NCBI GenBank assembly: GCA_035546335.1
Contig: DATKDP010000075.1
Location: 1-18,701 of the forward strand
DNA from: DATKDP01 sp035546335
GTDB taxonomy: Bacteria > Acidobacteriota > Thermoanaerobaculia > Gp7-AA8
Direction of reading: 5' to 3'
DNA length: 18,701 bases
The notes beneath the pieces are model-generated. The model made no database searches. It was not told the DNA's origin and was given only the letters and a program-made list of their open reading frames with translations. The translations under genes were made by a program, and so were the position numbers. The number at the start of each line of letters is the position of its first letter. Positions within the stretch are counted from its first letter, which is position 1. Shown here in pieces: positions 6,994 through 13,807 of the stretch.

Positions 6994-7023
6994 CTTCGGA
7001 GTGCGGCGCAGCTCTGCGACCCC

Positions 7024-9450
7024 TCAGATTCCGATCCGGCTCACAAGCTGCTCGAACCGCGGATCCGATCGCAGCGGGTCGGCCTGTGGATCGGCGCGCA
7101 GGTAGGCGAGAAAGCCGGCGCGCTTCGTGAAGGCTTCCTCCAGAAGCGCAAACGCCCGGTCGTTCAATCCGAGGTAACCGTAGGTGAGAGCGAGCGAATG
7201 GATCTCGTTCCCCTTCGGCGGCCCCTTTTCTTCGAACTGCCTCACCTTCGCCAGCGCTTCCTCCCTCCTGCCGGCGCGCGCAAGTGCCATCGCCATGGGC
7301 ATCGGGTCGTCGATCAGCTCCTCGAGCCGCCGCGCCACGGCGAGCATCGGCTCGATCTCGCCTCGCCGGTTGTGCGCATTGAGGAGGACGAACATCGGAT
7401 TCGGGAAATCGGGCTCGGAAGCGAGCACCTTCTTCGCCATCTGAATCGCCTCTTCCGTTTTCCCGCCGAGCAGGTACATGTTGGCGAGGGAGCTCTGCAT
7501 CAACGGGGAGAGCGGATCGGACTCGACTGCCCGCCTGGCCATCGCGATTGCTTCGTCGTTCCTTCCGGTAGCCGCCAGCAGATCGGCATACCACTGACGA
7601 GCCGTCGCGTAGTCGGGCCTCAGCTCGATCGCCCGGCGGAGCTCCCGCTCCCCCTCCCGCGCGTTCCATTCGTACTCGAAGAGAACCCCACCGAGTGCTG
7701 CGTGCGGCTCGGCGAGCTCGGGATCGAGCTCGATTGCACGGCGGGCGGCTTCCTTCGCCTTCGGATACGCGTCCGCCGACTCGATCGAGGTGTAGTTCGG
7801 CATGACGACGTACACGTCGGCGATTCCCGACCAGGCGAGGGCGAAGGTCGGATCGCGTTCGATCGCCTGCCGGTAGTACTGCATCGCCTTTTCGATGTTC
7901 GAGGGACTCCTCTTGTTCCAGTGATAGCGCCCCTTCATGTAGAGGTCGTACGCCTCGGAATCGCGCGTCGCCCGCTTGTCGAGCCGCTTCTGTTCGTCGC
8001 CTGTGAGACGCAGCCGCAATCGGTCGGAGATCTGCTGCGCGATGTCCGACTGCACGCTCATCAGCTCCGGGATCGAGCGGTCGTACTCCTCCCCCCAGAG
8101 CTGCGCGTGCGAGTCGATGTCGACCAGCTCGGTACGGATGATCATCCGGTCGCCGCGCCGCAGCAGCCTTCCGGTCAGAATGGCGCGGGCATTGAGATCC
8201 TTCGCGATCTGCTCCACCGGCACGTCTTTTCCCTTGTAGCGATAGACCGAGCTCCGGGGAACGACGCGCAGATTCGCGACCTGCGAGAGGCTGTTGATGA
8301 TGTTCTCGGTGATGCCGTCGGCGAGATACTCCGAATCCGTATCCCCGGCGGTCGTCACGAACGGAAGGACGGCGACCGAATCGATCGGCGTCGACCGCGT
8401 CATGAAATACCCGAGGACGATCGATGCGATCAGGACGGCGCCGAGAAGCAGCGCGATGCTCTTCCGATGCTTGCGAATCTCGCTGACGATGTACTCGGCG
8501 CTGGAGAGCTGCTTGTCCTGCGAGGTGACCTGACTCGGAACCGCTGCGGCCGAAGTGCTGGAAACGAGCGTCGGGGTCTCGCCGGCCGCCGATGACCTCC
8601 GATCGACCTCGCTGCGAAGCTTGCGCAGATCGGCATGGATCTCGCGAGCCGTCTGGTAGCGCTCCTCGCGATTCTTCGCCATCGCCTTGTCGACGATCCA
8701 CTGCAGCTCGGGAGGAATCTCCCCCGAGTATCGTGCGAGAGGATCGGGCTCGCGGTGGAGGATCATCGCCAGCACGTCCGTCGAGGTGTCGCCGCGGAAC
8801 GGGCGGTGCCCGGTGATCATCTCGTAGAGCACCGATCCGAGGCTGAAGAGGTCGGTCCGCGCATCGATGGGAAGGCCGCGCGCCTGTTCGGGCGACATGT
8901 ACCAGGCGGTGCCGACGACCGTTCCGGGATCGGTCTCCACGTGCACCGCCGTCGGGGCTTCGGACAGCGCGGCCTCGAGGTCACGGTCGCTTCGCTTGGC
9001 CAGCCCGAAGTCGAGCACTTTGACGAGCCCGTCGGGCCGAAGCATCACGTTCTCCGGCTTGATGTCGCGATGGATGATCCCCGCGCTGTGCGCCTCGGCG
9101 AGAGCCGCCGCGATGCTGATCGCGGTGTCGAGCGCCTGGCGCAGGTCGATCCCGCCGCGCGCGATCCGGCTTCGCAGCGTCTCGCCGTCGATGTACTCGG
9201 TGGCGATGAAATGCGTTCCGGCGTCTTCGCCGATCTCGAAGATCGTCAGAATGTTGGGATGGTTGAGCGCCGAGATCGCACGTGCCTCGCGCTGAAACCG
9301 CTGCAGCCGCTCGACGTTGCTGGTGAACTTCTCCGGAAGGACTTTCAGCGCCACCTTCCTGTGGAGAATCGTGTCCTCGGCGAGATAGACATCGCCCATG
9401 CCGCCCGAGCCGAGCTGCCGGAGGACTCGATAATGAGAGAGCGCGTCCAT
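7024..9450 (-). CDS. Membrane Ser/Thr protein kinase with TolB-like and TPR regions
   Basis: This 808-residue protein has an intact Hanks-type kinase domain (about 7-280): glycine loop GSGGMGDVYLAED, Lys36 in VALKV, catalytic HRDIKPEN with Asp129, DFG at 147-149, and GTAWYMSPEQARG in the activation segment. A Ser/Thr-rich linker follows, then one membrane helix at about 331-350 and a TolB-like domain (SVAVLPFVTTAGDTDSEYLADG). Several TPR-like helix pairs run to the C-terminus. The kinase is thus cytoplasmic and the sensor/TPR part outside the membrane. The ATG at 9450 is used because the kinase fold starts seven residues later; the upstream in-frame extension to 9675 is Pro/Arg-rich and overlaps repeats. 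It converges with the carbamoyltransferase, stops 30 bases apart. The target and signal are unknown. Confidence 0.92.
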   Translation of the reverse strand: MDALSHYRVLRQLGSGGMGDVYLAEDTILHRKVALKVLPEKFTSNVERLQRFQREARAISALNHPNILTIFEIGEDAGTHFIATEYIDGETLRSRIARGGIDLRQALDTAISIAAALAEAHSAGIIHRDIKPENVMLRPDGLVKVLDFGLAKRSDRDLEAALSEAPTAVHVETDPGTVVGTAWYMSPEQARGLPIDARTDLFSLGSVLYEMITGHRPFRGDTSTDVLAMILHREPDPLARYSGEIPPELQWIVDKAMAKNREERYQTAREIHADLRKLRSEVDRRSSAAGETPTLVSSTSAAAVPSQVTSQDKQLSSAEYIVSEIRKHRKSIALLLGAVLIASIVLGYFMTRSTPIDSVAVLPFVTTAGDTDSEYLADGITENIINSLSQVANLRVVPRSSVYRYKGKDVPVEQIAKDLNARAILTGRLLRRGDRMIIRTELVDIDSHAQLWGEEYDRSIPELMSVQSDIAQQISDRLRLRLTGDEQKRLDKRATRDSEAYDLYMKGRYHWNKRSPSNIEKAMQYYRQAIERDPTFALAWSGIADVYVVMPNYTSIESADAYPKAKEAARRAIELDPELAEPHAALGGVLFEYEWNAREGERELRRAIELRPDYATARQWYADLLAATGRNDEAIAMARRAVESDPLSPLMQSSLANMYLLGGKTEEAIQMAKKVLASEPDFPNPMFVLLNAHNRRGEIEPMLAVARRLEELIDDPMPMAMALARAGRREEALAKVRQFEEKGPPKGNEIHSLALTYGYLGLNDRAFALLEEAFTKRAGFLAYLRADPQADPLRSDPRFEQLVSRIGI

Positions 9451-9600
9451 GCGGATGAGGTTCAGAGCATCAAAGTACGGATGATCGCCGCAAGAATACC
9501 ATTCCCCACCCAGGTGGATCGGGCCTCCTCGCGGGCTCGGGCGTCTCGCGGCGGGTCGGGGGTCTCGTGGGGGTCGGGCGTCCTCGCCCGATCGCGGCGG

Positions 9601-9723
9601 CGTCCTCGCCGCCGCAGGCCGCTCGGTCAGATCTGCCCTTTCTGCGGCGTGGCGCACATGACGACGCGTCCCCATCGCTCACGTCGTCGTCCGTCACCAG
9701 GCTGAAGATCGGAATCTTCAGCC
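9601..9723. repeat. 123-base block duplicated at 15049-15171
   Basis: By eye this block aligns without gaps to 15049-15171, with 9 differences. Both copies run from CGTCCTCGCC through GCTCGGTCAGATCTGCCC and GCGGCGTGGCGCAC to the end of a 57-base hairpin unit. Two intergenic regions 5.4 kb apart therefore share a recent common origin. Confidence 0.85.
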
Positions 9724-9735
9724 ACAGCCGCCGCT

Positions 9736-9790
9736 GTCATCCCGAGGTGGGTGGGCGGGAAGGCGAGGGATCTCCACGCTGGTCCAATGC
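9736..9790. repeat. GTCATCCC-type element, copy 1
   Basis: This element starts GTCATCCCGAGG, carries GGGTGGGCGGGAAGGCGAGG and ends in GATCTCCACGCTGG plus TCCAATGC. It is almost repeated at 9939-9998 and related to the left arm of the 2416-2528 inverted repeat. It follows hairpin unit 1 directly, so 9667-9790 and 9876-9998 form a composite duplication of about 123 bases. Confidence 0.75.
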
Positions 9791-9791
9791 A

Positions 9792-9811
9792 GGGGAGAGC
9801 GGGCGTCCCGC
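9792..9811 (+). repeat. Dispersed 20-base GC motif
   Basis: The motif GGGGAGAGCGGGCGTCCCGC recurs exactly at 18474-18493, with one change on the opposite strand at 2541-2560, and with more changes on the opposite strand near 15341-15360 and at 18529-18548. All copies lie outside genes. The GCGGG/CCCGC ends can pair. Confidence 0.7.
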
Positions 9812-9938
9812 GCCCGCCTCTGTTCCATCCGCGATGATGCAACCGACCATGACGCGGTTACCCGTCCGCGACGAGCGTCCCGATCGCCGACACCGTCGCC
9901 CGTCACCGGGCCGAAGATCGGAATCTTCGGCCACAGCT

Positions 9939-9998
9939 GTCATCCCTGTAGCGGGTGGGTGGGCGGGAAGGCGAGGGATCTCCACGCTGGTCCAATGC
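9939..9998. repeat. GTCATCCC-type element, copy 2
   Basis: This is a near-copy of 9736-9790 with a five-base insertion after GTCATCCC. It shares GGGTGGGCGGGAAGGCGAGG and CTCCACGCTGGTCCAATGC. It lies directly after hairpin unit 2. Confidence 0.75.
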
Positions 9999-10313
9999 AA
10001 CCCAGTGCCAGGTCAGTCCGCGACGAGCGTCCCCATCGCTCACGGCGTCGTCCGTCACCGGGCTGAAGATCGGAATCTTCAGCCACGTGGACATCGTCCC
10101 TATGGCTCACACCCTCGTCAGTCACCAGGCCGAAGATCGGAATCTTCGGCCACTCGGTGAGCTCCCCTGTGGGGGTCGCGCGGCCTCCTGGGGGTCGGGC
10201 GTCCTCGCCGCCGCAGGCAATCCGCGGCACAGTAACCAAGCCTTCCGCCGCCGCAGGCGAAACTCGAACCAGGCCCCATCAGCGTTGACCGGCAAAATCC
10301 GACCTGAAATTTC

Positions 10314-10342
10314 TTGACAGTAGCTCGGCCTTTTCATAGTTT
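10314..10342 (+). promoter_or_regulatory. Promoter of the toxin-antitoxin pair
   Basis: A consensus -35 TTGACA lies at 10314-10319. The -10 is either CATAGT at 10335-10340 (15-base spacer, 4 of 6 matches) or TAGTTT at 10337-10342 (17-base spacer). The surrounding sequence is AT-rich compared with the repeat island, and the antitoxin start is about 35 bases downstream. Confidence 0.6.
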
Positions 10343-10345
10343 GAC

Positions 10346-10363
10346 TTGGTCAGGCATGACCAA
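10346..10363 (+). promoter_or_regulatory. Probable antitoxin operator palindrome
   Basis: TTGGTCA, a GGCA centre, and TGACCAA form a perfect inverted repeat with 7-base arms. It lies just downstream of the -10 region and 12 bases before the antitoxin ATG. This is where Phd-type antitoxins, alone or with toxin, commonly bind to repress their own operon. Confidence 0.65.
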
Positions 10364-10375
10364 CAGGTGGACTTC

Positions 10376-10633
10376 ATGGGTGCTCGCGACGGAACGATCT
10401 ACAGCCTCTACGAGGCCAAGACTTCTCTTTCCCGGCTCGTCGATCGTGCCGCTGCCGGCGAGGAGATCGTTATCGCAAAGGCGGGAAAACCGATGGCAAA
10501 GCTGGTCGCGTTCCCCAAGCCAACCGTGCTTCGCAGTCCGGGAGGCTGGGAGGGACGAGTGAAGATCGCCGCCGACTTCGACGAACCGCTGCCGGACGAG
10601 GAAGCCTTCGAGAGTGGCGACCACGAAGAGTGA
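10376..10633 (+). CDS. Phd/YefM-family antitoxin
   Basis: This 85-residue protein has the Phd/YefM DNA-binding fold: IYSLYEAKTSLSRLVDRAAAGEEIVI (residues 8-33) followed by AKAGKPMAKLVAF. The C-terminus (about 50-85) is acidic and likely disordered until it wraps the toxin. The ATG at 10376 has a good AGGTGG Shine-Dalgarno site five bases upstream. It overlaps the toxin gene by 20 bases, as usual in these operons. It neutralises the VapC-like partner and probably represses the operon through the palindrome just upstream. Confidence 0.9.
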   Translation: MGARDGTIYSLYEAKTSLSRLVDRAAAGEEIVIAKAGKPMAKLVAFPKPTVLRSPGGWEGRVKIAADFDEPLPDEEAFESGDHEE

Positions 10634-11006
10634 TCTTCTGCTTCTCGATACTCACGTGTTCCTCTGGTGGCGAACTTCATCGCCACAGCTGAGGGCGGAT
10701 GCGCGAGCGAGCATCGCTCGAGCCGATGCGGTGTTCGTCAGCACGGCTTCGGCCTGGGAAGCCGCGATCAAGGCATCCCTGGGACGGCTGAAGCTTCCTG
10801 ACCGGTTCGAGACCGGCGTCGACGAAAGCGGCTTCGAAAAGCTCGCGATCGCATTCTCCCACGCCGAAGAGGTCGGTTTGCTTCCTTCGCACCATCGAGA
10901 TCCCTTCGACCGAATGCTGATCGCACAAGCACGCGTCGAAGGGTTGACGCTCGTGACGCACGATCGACGGTTGGAACCTTACGATGTGAAGATTCTGTGG
11001 GCCTGA
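10614..11006 (+). CDS. VapC-family PIN-domain toxin
   Basis: This 130-residue PIN-domain ribonuclease has the acidic active-site set: Asp12 (LLLLDTHVFLWW), Glu49 (STASAWEAAIK), Asp96/Asp99 (HHRDPFDRMLIAQA) and Asp117 (LVTHDRRL). VapC toxins cleave RNA, usually tRNA or rRNA, with Mg2+ and are inhibited by the partner antitoxin. The family length is normal and no active-site residue is missing, so it looks functional. The start is the GTG at 10614 with GAGGAAG upstream, inside the end of the antitoxin gene. The module sits between a repeat island and the glycan genes, a typical insertion place. Confidence 0.92.
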   Translation: MATTKSDLLLLDTHVFLWWRTSSPQLRADARASIARADAVFVSTASAWEAAIKASLGRLKLPDRFETGVDESGFEKLAIAFSHAEEVGLLPSHHRDPFDRMLIAQARVEGLTLVTHDRRLEPYDVKILWA

Positions 11007-11033
11007 TTGATGATGCGCGCACCGAAGGATCCA

Positions 11034-11981
11034 ATGAAGCGTGCGTTGATCTTCGGAGTCTCGGGACAGGATGGCGCGTACCTCTCGCGCCTGCTCCTCG
11101 AGAAGGGCTACGCGGTTCACGGCACCTCGCGCGATGCGGAAGCGCACTCGTTCGAGAACCTCGCGAGACTCGGGATCCGGGAGCGGATCACCGTCCACTC
11201 CGTCTCGCTCGTCGACTTCCGCAACGTGCTGCAGGCCATCACCCAGGCTGAGCCCGACGAGATCTACAATCTCGCAGGACAGACCTCGGTCGGACTCTCG
11301 TTCGCGCAGCCGGTCGAAGCGATCGAGAGCATCACCCTGGGAACCCTTCAGATTCTGGAAGCGATCCGCTATTTGAAAGCTCCGATTCGCTTCTACAACG
11401 CGAGCTCCAGCGAGTGCTTCGGCGAGATCGCCGAGGGTGAAGCAGCCTCCGAGTCGACTCCCTTCCTCCCGCGCAGCCCCTATGCCACGGCGAAGGCGGC
11501 GGCGCACTGGGCCGCAGCGAACTATCGCGACGCCTACGGCATCTTCGCCTGCTCGGGGATTCTGTTCAATCACGAGTCGCCGCTGCGGCCGGAGCGCTTC
11601 GTCACGATGAAGATCGTCGCCGCGGCGAAACGAATCGCCGCCGGCTCGAGCGAGAAGCTCGAGCTCGGCAATCTCGACATCCGGCGCGACTGGGGCTACG
11701 CCCCCGAATACGTCGACGCGATGTGGCGGATGCTCCAGCAGGAAACGCCCGATGATTTCGTGATCGCCACCGGCGAGGCACACACCCTGCGCGACTGGGT
11801 CGAGACGGTGTTCGGCCGGCTCGATCTCGACTGGCGCGAGCACGTAGTGATCAATCCCGACCTCTTCCGCCCCTCGGAAATTCTCTACAGCCGGGGCGAT
11901 GCGTCGAAAGCGCGGGCGCGGCTTGGATGGGTGCCGGAGACCGACTTCGGAACATTGCTCGATGGACTGACGGGCAGATGA
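11034..11981 (+). CDS. gmd: GDP-mannose 4,6-dehydratase
   Basis: This 315-residue extended short-chain dehydrogenase has the GxxGxxG NAD(P)-binding loop at 8-14 (GVSGQDG), the GMD signatures DEIYNLAGQTSV and SSSECFGE, catalytic YxxxK with Tyr150 and Lys154 (SPYATAKAA), and the substrate blocks GILFNHESPLRPERFVT and LDIRRDWGYAPEYVDAMW. It converts GDP-mannose to GDP-4-keto-6-deoxymannose, the precursor of GDP-fucose, GDP-rhamnose and related sugars. The ATG at 11034 with AAGGA just upstream is preferred over starts at 11007-11013. It begins 28 bases after the toxin stop, so it may be read from the same promoter. No following reductase is in the window. It is the only plus-strand member of the glycan locus. 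Confidence 0.9.
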   Translation: MKRALIFGVSGQDGAYLSRLLLEKGYAVHGTSRDAEAHSFENLARLGIRERITVHSVSLVDFRNVLQAITQAEPDEIYNLAGQTSVGLSFAQPVEAIESITLGTLQILEAIRYLKAPIRFYNASSSECFGEIAEGEAASESTPFLPRSPYATAKAAAHWAAANYRDAYGIFACSGILFNHESPLRPERFVTMKIVAAAKRIAAGSSEKLELGNLDIRRDWGYAPEYVDAMWRMLQQETPDDFVIATGEAHTLRDWVETVFGRLDLDWREHVVINPDLFRPSEILYSRGDASKARARLGWVPETDFGTLLDGLTGR

Positions 11982-12101
11982 GTTTGCAAGGCGTGCCGAC
12001 CTCATTCGTGGCGAGATTCGCCAGCAACGGAAGATCCATTGATATCTCCCGCGCGAGAACGTGGCACGTCGAGCGAGCGGCGCTCCACACAAGCAAAGCG
12101 T

Positions 12102-12845
12102 TCACATTGGGGGCTGACCGATCCGTGGCTTTTCAAGGTCGAAGAGGAAGTGAAGGCCGAAAGGACGGAATAAACGGTTCAGCATCGAGCTCTCGAACTC
12201 CAGGACGCGAAGGCGATCTGGATCGACCCGAGGAAGCAACAAGAACCTGAAATAGCGTGAATCTGTGTCGATCACGGAAAAGCCTGCTTTCTGGAGCATT
12301 CGCTTCACCCTGAAGAAAAGAAAGAAGTTGTCTCGAGGTTGGTGGCTGTATTGCTTTCGTCTGAGCAGCGCTACAGCCCAGGAGAGCAATTCGGCATTCA
12401 GGTAGCTTGGAGTGGTGATGATGCAGCGACCGCCGGGTTTACAGATGCGATGAAGTTCGGTTGCCATCCGGCGTGGCGAATCGACATGTTCGAGACATTC
12501 ACACGAAATCACAAGATCGAACGCCGATGAAGCGAGTCCCGTTTCTTCGGCATTTCCAAGGATGAACTGCACATCAACTCCTCGCTCTCGAGCTCGCTCT
12601 TTTCCCAGTTCGAGTGCTTCACGGCTGGCATCGAGAGCGACGACTTCTGCCCCTTCGCGTGCGAGGAATATGGCAAAGTCACCACGTCCGCAACCAACTT
12701 CAGCAACTCGAAGTTGGGAAATGCTTCCGAGCCGTCGCCGAACCATCTGGTGCCAGAGATGATCACCTGCGCCTCCGAGCGCATCCTCCTTTTCAGCCTG
12801 CATTCGATGCCACGCGTCATAGGCGCCGTTCTTCTGCGAAATCAC
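12102..12845 (-). CDS. Class I SAM-dependent methyltransferase
   Basis: This 247-residue protein of the Methyltransf_11/25 type has motif I VAEVGCGRGD at 47-56, the acidic loop-2 residue in VVALDAS, motif II-like GNAEETGLASSAFDLVISCECLEHV, and a later PGGRCIITTPSY block. The C-terminal part is rich in Arg and Phe. The GTG at 12845 is chosen because a strong GGAGGAG lies six bases upstream; an ATG at 12884 would add 13 residues without a ribosome site. The substrate is unknown; the position beside glycosyltransferases suggests O-methylation of a sugar. Base composition is visibly lower in GC than in flanking genes, which suggests a separate acquisition. It converges with gmd across a 120-base gap without obvious terminator. 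Confidence 0.87.
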   Translation of the reverse strand: MISQKNGAYDAWHRMQAEKEDALGGAGDHLWHQMVRRRLGSISQLRVAEVGCGRGDFAIFLAREGAEVVALDASREALELGKERARERGVDVQFILGNAEETGLASSAFDLVISCECLEHVDSPRRMATELHRICKPGGRCIITTPSYLNAELLSWAVALLRRKQYSHQPRDNFFLFFRVKRMLQKAGFSVIDTDSRYFRFLLLPRVDPDRLRVLEFESSMLNRLFRPFGLHFLFDLEKPRIGQPPM

Positions 12846-12948
12846 ACAAGGCTCCTCCGTCCCCGATGTTCTCATAAATGGCACGGCTGCGAGATCTCAC
12901 TTGCTTCTCGCGATTTCCTGCAGATGGGAGTTCGTCGTCTGCAAGGCA

Positions 12949-13791
12949 TCAGAGCCCAACAAATCTCGCAAAACGGCTGAAGAGCTTCCTGATCGCGATG
13001 TACGCAAAAAGCAACGGATCACGCCAGCGCGCAGAGGGTCGAATGAACGAGTCCAGACGTGGAAGCCACAACCGTTGGTCCAGGTCATTCGTAGTGTCGG
13101 GCCAGTCGTCGAGAAGCCGTGCATGAATGGCAGCAGGATCCCGAAAGCGGCCATGAAATATCAGTGGCGGATGCCAGAACGCAGAAAGCTCTCGATAGTG
13201 AAACGCAAGATAGTTGTCAAGATGCACCGGACGAGCCTTCGACCTCGCCAGAGCTATCGCCCAGGTCCGCTCATCATCGATGACCGGCGAATGTCCAAGG
13301 TCTCGCGCCACACGAACACGTTCTCTGTAAAGAGCCAGGTGGTCCGCGAAGAACTGCTCGCTCTGTGGCGATCTCCGAAACAGGATCACGCCCCCGTGGC
13401 ATTTGGGATGATAGGCGAGACTCTTGTCCTCCATCAGCGGGGGACCGAAGAATCGAAAGCCGACGTCGTAGTGATCGAGCAGCCCGAACACATCGCTGAC
13501 ATCTCGAGCGACGTAAACGTCAGGATCGAGATAGAGAGTTCGGGAGAATGGAGTTTCCGGAAACAGATACTGCGCTTTCCAACCGTAGATGCTCCCTTCC
13601 AGCGCTGCGTCGAGTTTCCTGATGAGCACCACATCGGGCTGCGGTAGTTCTGCAGGCCAGGGCCTGTCGGTGATCGCACAGATTGGGATTCCTGGACTCG
13701 AGGACCGCAAAGACCGAACGAGATTCGTCGCGATCTGCTGGTGACGGTCGCCGAAACACACGGTGATCACGCCGCGTTCGTGATGACTCAC
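12949..13791 (-). CDS. GT8-like glycosyltransferase
   Basis: This 280-residue protein has a GT-A fold start, GVITVCFGDRHQQIATNLVRSL, and the sugar-nucleotide metal motif DPD at 89-91 within TLYLDPDVYV. A further block, KCHGGVILFRRS, resembles the glycogenin/LPS-galactosyltransferase (GT8) type. A basic amphipathic C-terminus (LFAYIAIRKLFSRFARFVGL) could attach it to the membrane. It would transfer a sugar from a nucleotide donor during glycan assembly; donor and acceptor are unknown. It lies 16 bases downstream of the GT4 gene and probably belongs to the same minus-strand operon. It shares the lower GC of the methyltransferase gene. Assignment to GT8 rather than another GT-A family is moderate. 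Confidence 0.75.
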   Translation of the reverse strand: MSHHERGVITVCFGDRHQQIATNLVRSLRSSSPGIPICAITDRPWPAELPQPDVVLIRKLDAALEGSIYGWKAQYLFPETPFSRTLYLDPDVYVARDVSDVFGLLDHYDVGFRFFGPPLMEDKSLAYHPKCHGGVILFRRSPQSEQFFADHLALYRERVRVARDLGHSPVIDDERTWAIALARSKARPVHLDNYLAFHYRELSAFWHPPLIFHGRFRDPAAIHARLLDDWPDTTNDLDQRLWLPRLDSFIRPSARWRDPLLFAYIAIRKLFSRFARFVGL

Positions 13792-13807
13792 TTTGTCCTC
13801 TCCTTGG

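Larger units (their letters stand above)
9667..10151. repeat. 57-base hairpin repeat array A (four copies)
   Basis: Copies lie at 9667-9723, 9876-9932, 10028-10084 and 10095-10151, each exactly 57 bases. The unit starts CGTCCC, passes through a CGTC...GTCACC segment and ends in a perfect 24-base hairpin, GGCYGAAGAT, loop CGGA, ATCTTCRGCC. The fourth stem pair alternates T-A, C-G, T-A, C-G across the four copies, so pairing is kept. Copies 3 and 4 are 67 bases apart in tandem, separated by an ACGTGGACAT linker. Copies 1 and 2 are each followed by a GTCATCCC-type element. Confidence 0.88.
9451..10313. other. Gene-free repeat island A
   Basis: No convincing gene is present. The island carries a GGGTCGGGCGTCCTCGCC-type GC-rich stretch (about 9535-9620, repeated near 10190), four 57-base hairpin units, two GTCATCCC-type elements and a GAGAGCGGGCGTCC motif. 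Open frames across it are Arg/Pro-rich by-products of the repeats. It separates the kinase start from the toxin-antitoxin promoter. Confidence 0.75.

Noticed and set aside
6994..7023. Intrinsic terminator between the convergent carbamoyltransferase and kinase genes
   Set aside because: Only a 5-bp CGCAG/CTGCG pairing with a 2-base loop and no T-tract is visible.
7198..8595. 465-codon plus-strand ORF opposite the Ser/Thr kinase
   Set aside because: It is antisense to the TolB/TPR part of a well-supported kinase and shows no domain of its own.
9451..9675. N-terminal extension of the Ser/Thr kinase
   Set aside because: The frame is open, but it is Pro/Arg-rich, overlaps a duplicated repeat block and precedes a kinase domain that begins normally at 9450.
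9667..10151. CRISPR array
   Set aside because: Repeats are palindromic and regularly spaced in part, but the sequence between hairpins is itself conserved (67-base period), spacing in island A is irregular, and no cas genes are present.
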